From a virus: a stretch of DNA of 37,167 nucleotides. Of the stretch, positions 22,913 to 29,721 are shown piece after piece. Location: positions 1 through 37,167 of the IMG/VR virus record IMGVR_UViG_3300032770_000062, one strand, 5' to 3'. Numbering within the stretch: position 1 is the stretch's first letter; each line of letters begins with the position of its first letter. Made by a program: the position numbers and the translations under genes. The notes below the pieces were generated by a model, which searched no databases, had not been told where the DNA came from, and saw only the letters and a program-made list of their open reading frames with translations.

Positions 22913-24580
22913 TTATTTCTGCACAGAATCTGAAGAAATCGTACTCGGCTTTACCTTGCTCTTGAGCCACACATAGCGCATGGCATAGAGAACAGACTTC
23001 GTAATTTCAGGGTGAATGCCTTCCTCTTCGTCTATGCGGCGCGTCAGTTGATTTGTGACCGGATCACGAGCGAAAATGATCTTATACGTCTCTTGCTCAA
23101 AGGGACCGATAATCTTCTCCCCGCTGACTTCCTGTATCGCATGAGCCTTAAAGCGGGCGGATTTGATGTCATCCTGGAGCATTTCGTACATGAGATCTTG
23201 TTGTCCTTGGTAAGCTGGGGCCACTCGTATGCCGTACATGGCTGCGAGGTCGTGTGTGAGTTGCTTTCCAAGTCCTTCTGTATCGCAGTACCAGGTCCAG
23301 GACTTGTTAGGAATGGCGGCCAAGTAAGGGTTTGATACAACCAGGTTTGTAATTCGTTTGAGTTCATTCCCGAAGTCTGATGTGCTTTGCCTATGTCCTT
23401 TGTATTCCGCAAGGAGAAAGCGTTCACCCTTGCTTTCAGAAGAGAGAATAATCGCCGCAGAGTCGTAGTCGTCAAATCCATAGTCTAAGCCTCCCGACAG
23501 GAAAACATCCGTGATAGGCTGAGAATCAATCCATTTTCGAAGGTCAGGCTCGTCAAAATGATTGGCTGGTTGCATGCGGAATACAAGAGCCTCGGTGTCA
23601 TAACTACCCACTATGCCGAGGTATTCGCGTTGCCAAGTAGGATCAGTGTCCGTGAAGCCCTTGGCTTTCTTTGTTTTCTCCATGTCCCGCTCTGACTTGG
23701 GGATATGAGGATTGACTGACATGTTCCAGTTAAGGCGCTTGACGGACTTATTGTTAGATTGGAATAGCTCCTCAGCGTAGTTCCCTGGCACCCGAGGCGG
23801 AGTCCCGCTCAAGACTATCTCGCTATCCTCAAAATCCTTTCCAGCAGGCTCCAGAATGTCCCTGACAAGATAGCGGAGCTTTTCTGGTGCGTCTGACTGA
23901 ATCTCGTCCACGATGGACAGGAAGTAGGCTTTACCGCGTAGGTTCTCGATATCCTCTTTCGATGCGCGGCCCCGAACTTGGATCTCTGTGCCCATAGGTA
24001 GCTTGATGGTCTGAGTAGCTATATGCGGCTCATAGGGGACTTGGGCAAGGTCAAGAAGCATGGTCAGTGGCCGCCAGATCATCTCAAATGCGCTCTTAGC
24101 TGTTCTCCCAAGGTAGAGCGCTACACCCTTCTCATGGTGAATAGCCCTATCATCAGCCAAAGCGCCAAGCCCTATTGTCTTCCCTGCCCGCCTCCCGCAG
24201 ATCATCACCGTCATGGGCTTCTTGGTCATCAGTAATTCATGCTGTTCATCAAAGCAGTACTTGTAGATCAAGTAGCTCATGTAATTGAGGTCGCGCGTCT
24301 TCTGATTGGATAGGATCTCGTCTATTTCCCCGAGACGAGGGAGAGCTTGCTCCATGAAGGTAGACATGACGTTGCCCTTCATCTCAAGGATAGACTGCTG
24401 ATACTTCTCCAGGGCGTCTATGATGAAGGGGCGCTTAGACTCACCATAGGGCGTTTCAATAAGCCACTTAAAGAGTTCAGCAGACCAATGCTTGTAGCCT
24501 GCCGTGCGGCCTGGTCCTCCTTTGTTGCCGGGCTTAAATTGTGTTGCCTCTCCTACGGAAGGATCGAAATTAGGGTTCAT
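22913..24580 (-). CDS. terL: Terminase large subunit with small-subunit-like N-terminus (555 aa)
   Basis: Walker A is CGRRAGKT at residues 128-135, Walker B is FLSIVDE at 220-226 and the coupling motif SGTPP is near 265. The nuclease part has GGLDYGFDDYDSAA, with the metal-binding Asp. It packages DNA into the prohead with ATP. The first 100 residues contain QFKPGNKGGPGR, a motif of DUF5681 and of small terminase-like proteins, and a helical segment. This suggests a fusion or an added DNA-recognition region. ATG at 24580 is chosen; a TTG at 24622 is the other option. It overlaps the winged-helix gene by 11 bases. Confidence 0.85.
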   Translation of the reverse strand: MNPNFDPSVGEATQFKPGNKGGPGRTAGYKHWSAELFKWLIETPYGESKRPFIIDALEKYQQSILEMKGNVMSTFMEQALPRLGEIDEILSNQKTRDLNYMSYLIYKYCFDEQHELLMTKKPMTVMICGRRAGKTIGLGALADDRAIHHEKGVALYLGRTAKSAFEMIWRPLTMLLDLAQVPYEPHIATQTIKLPMGTEIQVRGRASKEDIENLRGKAYFLSIVDEIQSDAPEKLRYLVRDILEPAGKDFEDSEIVLSGTPPRVPGNYAEELFQSNNKSVKRLNWNMSVNPHIPKSERDMEKTKKAKGFTDTDPTWQREYLGIVGSYDTEALVFRMQPANHFDEPDLRKWIDSQPITDVFLSGGLDYGFDDYDSAAIILSSESKGERFLLAEYKGHRQSTSDFGNELKRITNLVVSNPYLAAIPNKSWTWYCDTEGLGKQLTHDLAAMYGIRVAPAYQGQQDLMYEMLQDDIKSARFKAHAIQEVSGEKIIGPFEQETYKIIFARDPVTNQLTRRIDEEEGIHPEITKSVLYAMRYVWLKSKVKPSTISSDSVQK

Positions 24581-24908
24581 CGCCGACAGTAGCCGTCTTT
24601 TTTGACGTTTCGCCGTCCACAAAAGGTTTCAGCTTGTCAAAAACTATCTTGTACTCCATACCTCGCTTGCCTTTCTTCTGCTCTAACCAACCGGATTCTA
24701 CCAGATTATGGAGCATGAGATATACCACTGAATCCTTGACTTTCAGCGCCCGCGTAATCTGGGCTATTGAAGGAGGAAAGAAGTAGCCATTACGTGGAAT
24801 GTAGCGTTCTGGGAATTGCTGATAGATAGCTGTCATTACAAGAGCTTGCATGGGGCGCATGCATTTCATTAATCCTTTGACTATAAGCTCTTGGGGATTA
24901 TCACTCAT
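24570..24908 (-). CDS. Winged-helix DNA-binding protein (112 aa)
   Basis: Residues 20-85 fit a winged helix: helices with PMQALVMTAIYQQF, then FPPSIAQITRALKVKDSVVYLMLHNLVESGWLEQKKG, a typical recognition helix and wing as in MarR-like domains. It is directly upstream of the large terminase with an 11-base overlap, so it may be the small terminase or a late regulator. Its ATG overlaps the stop of the ribbon-helix-helix gene at 24905. The binding site is unknown. Confidence 0.6.
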   Translation of the reverse strand: MSDNPQELIVKGLMKCMRPMQALVMTAIYQQFPERYIPRNGYFFPPSIAQITRALKVKDSVVYLMLHNLVESGWLEQKKGKRGMEYKIVFDKLKPFVDGETSKKTATVGDEP

Positions 24909-25102
24909 AGATCATCCTTGAGCATCGCCAGGAGAAGATTTACTAGCTTGCTCCTGCTTATCCCGTTTGCTTTGCAGTATGCGTCTCCGTACTGCGCCAA
25001 GACCGGATCCAGATATGCCACCCACTTTCGTTTTCCTGTGGAGCGCCCGGTATACTTCGTGGAGGGAGGTGGCGTGATCATATATCCACTCCCGTTCGAC
25101 AT
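24905..25102 (-). CDS. Ribbon-helix-helix protein nested in a sigma-like gene (65 aa)
   Basis: The C-terminal 40 residues have the pattern of an Arc/CopG-type protein: WVAYLDPVLAQYGDAYCKANGIS followed by RSKLVNLLLAMLK. A strong AGGAGG lies 10 bases before the ATG. The stop TGA overlaps the ATG of the winged-helix gene (ATGA), as in the other coupled genes here. Apart from the last bases of its stop region, the whole gene lies in another frame within the 3' end of the gene at 24912-25598. Good start site and family pattern argue that it is real. Confidence 0.65.
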   Translation of the reverse strand: MSNGSGYMITPPPSTKYTGRSTGKRKWVAYLDPVLAQYGDAYCKANGISRSKLVNLLLAMLKDDL

Positions 25103-25598
25103 ACTCTGAAATCCTCCTGATAGCTTGCCGGTAGCTTCTTGATCTACAGAGGTCCGCCGCCATCTTACGGCCCCTGGGATGATTGAAAGCTATATCAGAG
25201 AGCTTGTCATCACAGCCAAGAGGGATTATCTCATTTTCCCGCTCCCAGAAATCAAGCTCAGATTCGATGGATATAGCCGCCTCAAAGCTTCTTTGCTTGC
25301 TGCCCTTAGGGATAAACATCTCTTTCTGTACCATGAAGTCAAGAGACTTGGCGAAGTGTCGGCAGTTGAAGTCAGGCTTTTCAAGATATCGCTGGATGAG
25401 TCTCACTGAGGCCCCGTGAGCTATCTCCACTAGTCTTTCATGAGGATACAGGATTGCTTCTCCGTTCATGCCGCGCACTTTCTGTTTTGTTATCTGATAG
25501 GCTATACCAAGACATTCTTCATAGAGAGGTTGAAGGGCTGAGACTGCTCCACCTTGATACATGCTTTGAAGCCCCCGCGCCCGCCCTTCGTCTATCAT
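24912..25598 (-). CDS. Sigma-factor-like protein (228 aa)
   Basis: Residues 20-95 resemble sigma70-family region 2: LQPLYEECLGIAYQITKQKV, then ERLVEIAHGASVRLIQRYLEKPDF and FAKSLDFMVQKEMF. The C-terminus is basic and has two helices (residues 180-220) that may form a DNA-binding end. It would direct host RNA polymerase to phage promoters; the motif at three late genes could be its site. The last third is out of frame with the nested ribbon-helix-helix gene. The start at 25598 lies right after the stop of the upstream gene. Region 4 is not clear. A small-terminase role is a less likely alternative. Confidence 0.45.
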   Translation of the reverse strand: MIDEGRARGLQSMYQGGAVSALQPLYEECLGIAYQITKQKVRGMNGEAILYPHERLVEIAHGASVRLIQRYLEKPDFNCRHFAKSLDFMVQKEMFIPKGSKQRSFEAAISIESELDFWERENEIIPLGCDDKLSDIAFNHPRGRKMAADLCRSRSYRQAIRRISEYVEREWIYDHATSLHEVYRALHRKTKVGGISGSGLGAVRRRILQSKRDKQEQASKSSPGDAQG

Positions 25599-25880
25599 CT
25601 AATTTGTCGGGTTGCCCTCTGGGAGAATGATCCCCGCAAGACAAACCCGCAGCTTCGTTGTCAACTCGTCATCGCCTATCTTCTGAATTGCCAGAATTGC
25701 GCTTGTCGGCATAGTGATATGTACGGGCCGCCCAAATAGCTTTGACAACTTCTGAGCCGTGAAGCCTTCGTTGCCTATCTTTAGAACTAATGTGTCATCT
25801 CCTGAAAGTATCAAGAAATCGGCATCCCAAAGCGTTTTCTCAGTCCAATACACCGTACCGCTGATTGTGAAGTATAACAT
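25599..25880 (-). CDS. Uncharacterised small beta-rich protein (93 aa)
   Basis: The sequence is mostly beta strands (YFTISGTVYW, DADFLILSGDDTLVLKIG) and then a Lys/Leu-rich helix. No domain is recognised. ATG at 25880 is chosen because GAGGAGG lies 7 bases upstream; the ATG two codons earlier is too close to it. The start overlaps the stop of the gene at 25880 by one base. Confidence 0.5.
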   Translation of the reverse strand: MLYFTISGTVYWTEKTLWDADFLILSGDDTLVLKIGNEGFTAQKLSKLFGRPVHITMPTSAILAIQKIGDDELTTKLRVCLAGIILPEGNPTN

Positions 25881-26071
25881 CACCATCCCTCCTCAACAAT
25901 ATGTACTACAGCCAGAGCAAATCCAATTATAGCTCCTATTATGGCATGAAGAATCAGGATCAATATGATTGGATTCATTGATCCTCTGTTAGTAAAAGGA
26001 ACGTACCAGAAGAAAAATCCATAAAATGTTCCACCTCCCAAAATAACCACAATCCTAGATAACCACTTCAT
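25880..26071 (-). CDS. Two-pass small membrane protein (63 aa)
   Basis: Two hydrophobic helices (about residues 5-24 and 33-56) are split by a short polar loop. It is coupled with ATGA to the upstream gene. A possible accessory holin, antiholin or membrane modifier, but its early-block place and lack of lysis neighbours leave the role open. Confidence 0.55.
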   Translation of the reverse strand: MKWLSRIVVILGGGTFYGFFFWYVPFTNRGSMNPIILILILHAIIGAIIGFALAVVHIVEEGW

Positions 26072-26382
26072 TTTCTTTTCCTGGCATTATATACCTTCTT
26101 CCGTTCTCTGTCACGCCTTTTTCTCAGCTTATGAAGCCTGTCTTCCTCTTTGCCCTTCAAGTCTAAGTACAGCCCGCGCCACTTATTGCACGCCTCCACC
26201 AGGTGGTCAAAGTGCAGAAGAACTGTCCCTTGAGTCTGGTCTACCATGTCGCAAGTGTAGGCTGACTTGATCCGGTGGCGCCATTTGACGGCCTGCTGAT
26301 AGTTGGTCTCCAGCTTGTCATCAGAGAGATCTCTCATGCTTTCAGAATCTAGACGTTTCATATCCTCACCGCTTTGACCCAT
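26068..26382 (-). CDS. Charged helical protein (104 aa)
   Basis: Nearly all helix, with a very basic C-terminus (LHKLRKRRDRERKKVYNARKRK). The ATG at 26382 is preferred because GGGAGG lies 5 bases upstream; it overlaps the upstream gene by 17 bases. A possible start seven codons later exists at 26361. It may bind nucleic acid. No known family. Confidence 0.5.
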   Translation of the reverse strand: MGQSGEDMKRLDSESMRDLSDDKLETNYQQAVKWRHRIKSAYTCDMVDQTQGTVLLHFDHLVEACNKWRGLYLDLKGKEEDRLHKLRKRRDRERKKVYNARKRK

Positions 26383-26761
26383 CACCGCCTCCCTGCGCGC
26401 TGTCCTCCACGAAATATACCGGCCCACCGCACATAGGACACAAGGGCCCTGTGAGCAGACCACGATCTACGGCGGTACGAAACCGCCTCGCTGCCTCGGG
26501 TGGGGTTGATCGATTCGCCTCAGTGCCGGCGATTATAGCAGCCGCCAATTCTTCCGGAGTAGTTACGGCGCGGGCGGGCGTCTCGTCGGGGTAGCGGCGG
26601 TGGCTTTTCTCGTCGAACTCGGCCAGAGCATTCTCGAATGCCAAGGCCATAGGGTCCTTTTTCAGACGCAAATGACTCAGGTGATCACGGAGATAGGGAT
26701 AGGCCCACTCCATTTCCTCTTGCAAATCTCTAAACGCATCCCTCTGGTCTTTGGCACTCAT
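26366..26761 (-). CDS. Zinc-ribbon protein (131 aa)
   Basis: The first 60 residues are helical and acidic. Near the C-terminus CPMCGGPVYFVED contains a CxxC pair, which could be half of a zinc ribbon. AGGAGG lies 5 bases before the ATG at 26761, and the stop of the 58-residue gene overlaps it. A longer GTG start at 26809 is unlikely as it would lie inside that gene. Function unknown. Confidence 0.55.
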   Translation of the reverse strand: MSAKDQRDAFRDLQEEMEWAYPYLRDHLSHLRLKKDPMALAFENALAEFDEKSHRRYPDETPARAVTTPEELAAAIIAGTEANRSTPPEAARRFRTAVDRGLLTGPLCPMCGGPVYFVEDSAQGGGDGSKR

Positions 26762-26934
26762 GGCTGCCTCCTGCACCACGGGTATTTTCTCATCATTCGC
26801 TTTATCCACAACTGTTCACTTGCATCGAGCGGATGTTGAAATGCCTGTTTTCCCATAAGGCGCTCAAGCTCAGACTCTTCTGCTCGGGTCATTTCATCAG
26901 CCACGTTCCAGAGCATGTCGATAGCCTTGCTCAT
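26758..26934 (-). CDS. 58-residue helical protein
   Basis: The gene has AGGAGT 8-9 bases before the ATG and ends in an ATGA overlap with the zinc-ribbon gene. The protein is helical and charged (EMTRAEESELERLM) with a basic, Trp-containing end. No domain is recognised. It fills the space between 26761 and 26940 and was picked from its start site and overlaps. Confidence 0.6.
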   Translation of the reverse strand: MSKAIDMLWNVADEMTRAEESELERLMGKQAFQHPLDASEQLWIKRMMRKYPWCRRQP

Positions 26935-26939
26935 GGGGT

Positions 26940-27887
26940 TTACTCCTTTGGCGTCTGGGCAGGCTCGACGGGTCTACCATGAACAGAACACGCCTCTGTG
27001 CTGATGATGTTTGTACCGGAGCCTTGACAGGTACACCGCGTCTGCTCACTGGCCCCCGCGAGGGCGGCTTCATAATGGGGTATCTCCATCCAAGCCTCTA
27101 CGTTGTCCCATGCACGCGCATTGCGCGGATGCTCACTTCGAGGTCTTCCGTCGTACCAGAAGATGCCGTCTCCACTTCCATTCCTGCGAACATGATTGCG
27201 GGTGTGAACGATATAGTGGCCCGGTTGGGCGGGCTTCTCAGCAGGCCATCTATGCCAAGGTCCCGTCGTCTCCTTGGGCGTCTCGGGGTTTCGTGCTCGC
27301 CACGAGATGGCATCCCTAACGAGTGCGTCGTAGACTTCCTGCGTGATGGCGGGCGCGTGACCCCTCACTTGCTCAAGAGTGGGAACCTGCTCGGCGCTTG
27401 GTCCGCTGGTGGGGTGGCGCAAGAGAGCGAGAATCGCATCTGCTACTTCGTATCCCTTCCCGGCTCCCATGGCATTACACAAGTCGGAATTGCTGTCCAT
27501 ATATGCCCAATAGATACGATCCCGCAACCCACTTGCCCCGCCCTCGTACTTGGCGGCCAGTTCATCGCGTATCTCCTCGGTGGCGCTTGGTCCGCTGGCG
27601 GGGTGAGCAAGAATAGCATCCATCTTGTCGCAATGCTCTTTCACCACCTTAATCATCATCCAAGCAGAAACATCGCCAGAAGGAAGACCGAACTTGAAGC
27701 GTTCCATCTCCGCATCTACCGCTTCCCGCAGCCCGCTTGCCCCGCCCTCGTACTTGGCGGCCAGGGCGCGGAGTTCCTTGATACATCGTTTCCTTTCGTC
27801 CTCTTCTCCTTGACCATACATTCCAAGCCCATTCGAAAGGCTTTCCCACTCCTTTGCCAGCACCAGCAGATCCGCGTGGATACTCAT
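26940..27887 (-). CDS. Repeat-module protein with DUF551-like C-terminus (315 aa)
   Basis: Residues 45-180 hold two modules, each starting AAKYEGGASGLR and ending SGPSA. The cores between differ. The C-terminal 110 residues contain WHRWPAEKPAQPGHYIV, a W-D-VEAWMEIP end and a final Cys/His-rich part (CTCQGSG...CSVHG), which resembles DUF551-type phage proteins with a zinc-binding end. The start ATG has AGGAGG 5 bases upstream in a 50-base sequence repeated at 28275. Function is unknown. The modular structure suggests recombination. Confidence 0.6.
   Translation of the reverse strand: MSIHADLLVLAKEWESLSNGLGMYGQGEEDERKRCIKELRALAAKYEGGASGLREAVDAEMERFKFGLPSGDVSAWMMIKVVKEHCDKMDAILAHPASGPSATEEIRDELAAKYEGGASGLRDRIYWAYMDSNSDLCNAMGAGKGYEVADAILALLRHPTSGPSAEQVPTLEQVRGHAPAITQEVYDALVRDAISWRARNPETPKETTGPWHRWPAEKPAQPGHYIVHTRNHVRRNGSGDGIFWYDGRPRSEHPRNARAWDNVEAWMEIPHYEAALAGASEQTRCTCQGSGTNIISTEACSVHGRPVEPAQTPKE
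27392..27560. repeat. Recombining module 3 (borders conserved, core variable)
   Basis: The element GGCGCTTGGTCCGCTGG and its flank at 27392-27415 and the 40-base element at 27521-27560 border a unique core. The same borders enclose unrelated cores at 27582-27764 and 27956-28144. Confidence 0.7.
27582..27764. repeat. Recombining module 2
   Basis: Border elements at 27582-27604 and 27725-27764 are nearly identical to those of the other two modules. The core encodes residues between AAKYEGGASGLREA and HPASGPSA. It and its neighbour are in the same gene. Confidence 0.7.
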
Positions 27888-27912
27888 ACTTCCTCCTTTT
27901 TGTGACCGGAAA
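27863..27912. repeat. 50-base direct repeat, copy 1
   Basis: Exact match to 28275-28324. It carries the Shine-Dalgarno site, start codon and first codons (MSIHADLL) of the gene at 26940-27887 and the last codons (SGHKKEEV) of the gene upstream. Duplication of a translation start can place a new gene into the operon. Confidence 0.9.
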
Positions 27913-28228
27913 CCGTGTAGATGGATGGCACTTCTATTTCCGGCTCCCCCTGCTCGGCGCTTGGTCCGCTGGCGGGGTAGCTCCGCATGAAATCCCTTAT
28001 CGCCCGAAGGTTGGCAATTCCCCCTTGGCAGTATTCGTTTGTTGGCTCCTTGCCATGGAACTTGCAGCTATCAATCAGCGATTTCAATTCCTTTTCCATT
28101 GCCTCCCGCAGCCCACTTGCCCCGCCCTCGTACTTGGCGGCCAGGATCGCCCTCGCGATTTTGTGAGCCTTAATTCCGCGAAGCGCACTGTGCTGGTGGA
28201 TGATACGAACAATATCTACTTCGTTCAT
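27884..28228 (-). CDS. Repeat-module protein, single module (114 aa)
   Basis: The protein has an N-terminal helix region (NEVDIVRIIHQHSALRG), one AAKYEGGASGLREA module with a Cys-containing core, and the SGPSAEQ border near the end. It shares the module borders with the neighbour at 26940, so the two genes are related by duplication. ATG at 28228 overlaps the stop of the stub at 28225 (ATGA), and the stop overlaps the next ATG. Longer starts at 28273 would run through the stub. Function unknown. Confidence 0.6.
   Translation of the reverse strand: MNEVDIVRIIHQHSALRGIKAHKIARAILAAKYEGGASGLREAMEKELKSLIDSCKFHGKEPTNEYCQGGIANLRAIRDFMRSYPASGPSAEQGEPEIEVPSIYTVSGHKKEEV
27956..28144. repeat. Recombining module 1
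   Basis: Border elements at 27956-27978 and 28105-28144 match the other modules with few mismatches. It is in a separate gene (27884-28228). The core encodes a Cys- and His-containing helix region not seen in modules 2 and 3. Confidence 0.7.
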
Positions 28229-28299
28229 ACGCGGGCTCCCTGCAGCAGATCGATACCACCACAGAACGGACACGCCAGCAGATCCGCGTGGATACTCAT
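28225..28299 (-). pseudogene. 24-codon stub with CPFCGG motif (Lar-like remnant)
   Basis: The reading frame starts with the duplicated MSIHADLL codons and goes on with ACPFCGGIDLL, the zinc-knuckle typical of Lar-type restriction-alleviation proteins, then stops. A good AGGAGG precedes it and the stop overlaps the next ATG. It is probably the remains of a Lar-like gene cut by recombination, kept because it couples translation. A functional 24-residue peptide is possible. Confidence 0.45.
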
Positions 28300-28324
28300 A
28301 CTTCCTCCTTTTTGTGACCGGAAA
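28275..28324. repeat. 50-base direct repeat, copy 2
   Basis: Exact match to 27863-27912. It supplies the start of the 24-codon stub at 28225-28299. The two copies differ at once outside these limits. Confidence 0.9.
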
Positions 28325-28436
28325 TTACCAACATAGCCCCTGCACGGAGTCGAACCGTGCCGCGGTGAGTGCCAACCTTATCGGCCTCGAACTGTCGCGC
28401 CCACGCGGTGACTTTTCGCGTTGCGGTCAGGGGCAT
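28296..28436 (-). CDS. Short open frame overlapping a tRNA-like element (46 aa, doubtful)
   Basis: The frame begins ATGCCCCTG 6 bases after the upstream stop and ends in the duplicated SGHKKEEV codons, with an ATGA overlap to the stub. No good Shine-Dalgarno site is seen. Residues 30-37 (GTVRLRAG) are what a tRNA T-arm reads as in this frame. It may be only a by-product of the tRNA-like sequence and of the repeat, so I keep it as doubtful. Confidence 0.3.
   Translation of the reverse strand: MPLTATRKVTAWARQFEADKVGTHRGTVRLRAGAMLVISGHKKEEV
28335..28434 (-). tRNA. tRNA-like element, unusual or degenerate (100 nt)
   Basis: On the minus strand the 5' end GCCCCTG pairs over 7 bases with CAGGGGC near the 3' end, followed by one unpaired base as in a tRNA discriminator. 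Directly before the 3' strand is a T-arm, CACGG-TTCGACT-CCGTG, with the conserved TTCGA loop. A possible anticodon stem-loop with a 7-base loop ATAAGGT (anticodon AAG) lies in between. However U8 and the D-loop GG are not seen and there are about 22 bases too many on the 5' side. No CCA is encoded. It may be a degenerate tRNA, a tRNA-like part or chance. Confidence 0.3.
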
Positions 28437-28441
28437 TGTTT

Positions 28442-28747
28442 CTACTCGACTCTCTCGGGCCAGTGCCACGTTCCGGGCTGGATCCCGGTTCCGTCGGGCG
28501 TCATGGCGTACTGCGCGCTCGTGTACCACATGGTGCCGTGCAATGTGTCGATCTTCGCAGGAAGCGGCAGACCGGCATACGCCTCGTTGTCGTTCGTCCC
28601 GTCAAGGAACACTTGGAGATTCAGGCCGGTGTGATCGTCGGGGTTGTTGGGAAACTCCTCTGGCCACACGCGCACCACAATCGCCGGGCGATGCTCGCCG
28701 TTCGGGAGAACGAAATGGACAATCCTACCGATTGAAGCTGACTGCAT
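28442..28747 (-). CDS. Conserved small phage protein, GTWHWPE type (101 aa)
   Basis: The sequence has ASIGRIVHFVLPNGEHRPAIVVRVW, LNLQVFLDGTND and the end GTWHWPERVE. This combination is common in phage accessory regions and is of unknown function; it looks like a small beta-barrel. AAGGAGAG lies before the ATG. It stands between zinc-ribbon and tRNA-like parts and starts a short run of its own after a 62-base gap. Confidence 0.65.
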   Translation of the reverse strand: MQSASIGRIVHFVLPNGEHRPAIVVRVWPEEFPNNPDDHTGLNLQVFLDGTNDNEAYAGLPLPAKIDTLHGTMWYTSAQYAMTPDGTGIQPGTWHWPERVE

Positions 28748-28809
28748 ACTCTCTCCTTGCGTACAAAGCCCGCCGGCTCTTGTTGCCGTGATGGGGGATT
28801 ATCATCGCG

Positions 28810-28998
28810 TCAGACCAATTCATCGTAGCTACGGCCGTTGTCATCGAAAATCCGAATACTCGATTTTCCGTAGGCTTCTGCATTTATGTGCCGACGTGCC
28901 CGAGCAATTGCAGCGATGGGACTGTCGTCCATGACAAGACCTGCGATATCTCCAACATGCCAGATCGCCGTATAGATGACGATATTGTCTGAACCCAC
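28810..28998 (-). CDS. 62-residue uncharacterised protein
   Basis: The GTG start overlaps the TAG of the upstream gene (TAGTG), which selects it over longer starts in the same frame. The protein has IVIYTAIWHVGD, a helix with AIARARRHINAEA and a final SIRIFDDNGRSYDEL, typical of small mixed-fold phage proteins. No known domain. Confidence 0.5.
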   Translation of the reverse strand: MGSDNIVIYTAIWHVGDIAGLVMDDSPIAAIARARRHINAEAYGKSSIRIFDDNGRSYDELV

Positions 28999-29162
28999 TA
29001 CTTTGCCTTTTTCGCTTTGCGCTTCTGTGCGCGCAGTTTCTTTTCGTAGGAGTCCACCACCTGGACGTACTCGTGGTCTCCGCATGCCGGGGGAAGGGTT
29101 GTCTTCCTCCACCAGATCATCTCGCCGCAAACGATGCAGACCGCAGAATCTTTCAAGCTCAT
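28998..29162 (-). CDS. Small zinc-ribbon protein (54 aa)
   Basis: CIVCGEMIWW near the start and a single CGDHE make a CxxC plus Cys/His site. The C-terminus is highly basic (KKLRAQKRKAKKAK), suitable for nucleic acid binding. AGGAGG is 6 bases before the ATG at 29162. The neighbouring ATG at 29168 is directly next to the Shine-Dalgarno and is less likely. Confidence 0.55.
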   Translation of the reverse strand: MSLKDSAVCIVCGEMIWWRKTTLPPACGDHEYVQVVDSYEKKLRAQKRKAKKAK

Positions 29163-29196
29163 CTTCATCCTCCTTGGCTGATATGGTCCCTTACCG

Positions 29197-29664
29197 TCAC
29201 AGTGTGTTGTCGCAGATGATCTTGTCGTCGATGGCGACAATGATCCCGTGACCGTAGTATCCGTTGTGCCCGTTGTAGACCGCGAGCTGAAGCGTGCCCC
29301 GCGATGTCTCAAAGTTCACGAACTGGATTCCACCGTCGCCGATGTACACGTCATCCATTTTCATGGTATTCAGCGCCGTGTCGGTGAGCGTGACCTCGCG
29401 AAGATCAGCCCCGATGAAATCGTCCAGCTTGTCCTCGGAGGCCATGTACCCCCAGGACTCGCAACACGACTGACCGTTGTCGATCAGAACGAGGAAGGCG
29501 TGATCCTTCGTCGTGACCTTGTAGCCGTCCATAGAACGGCCACCACCGAGAGTGTTGAGCATGGACATCATGCCGAGCTGCGCTCCGTTCTTTCCCGTCA
29601 TGGGCGCGTTGTTGCCCAGCTTGAATCCGTTCAACTGCTCAATCGTCGTGATCTCTCCGTACAT
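29197..29664 (-). CDS. DUF7448-like phage protein (155 aa)
   Basis: GQSCCESWGYM followed by LDDFIG and a later ETSRGTLQLAVYNGHNGYYGHG match a family of phage and bacterial proteins with a conserved CCES motif (DUF7448 as I recall it). The N-terminal half is less conserved. The family's function is unknown. ATG at 29664 has AGGAGG 8 bases upstream; an earlier GTG overlaps the Shine-Dalgarno. The gene is set apart from its neighbours by 34-57 bases. Confidence 0.6.
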   Translation of the reverse strand: MYGEITTIEQLNGFKLGNNAPMTGKNGAQLGMMSMLNTLGGGRSMDGYKVTTKDHAFLVLIDNGQSCCESWGYMASEDKLDDFIGADLREVTLTDTALNTMKMDDVYIGDGGIQFVNFETSRGTLQLAVYNGHNGYYGHGIIVAIDDKIICDNTL

Positions 29665-29721
29665 CTCTCTCACCTCCTCGAAACTTTCATCCCGTCAACG
29701 ACGGGGAGACGGTATCTCTCG

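Noticed and set aside
23044-23481. 145-residue leftward frame inside the terminase
   Set aside because: It is in another frame in the conserved nuclease region, without a ribosome binding site or family pattern; treated as a shadow.
28335-28375. attP core derived from the 3' end of a tRNA gene
   Set aside because: The T-arm and acceptor sequence would fit, but no integrase is seen anywhere in the window.
28296-28529. 77-residue frame from 28529 through the tRNA-like element
   Set aside because: Most of its first half overlaps the well supported gene at 28442-28747 on the same strand, and it has no start signal.
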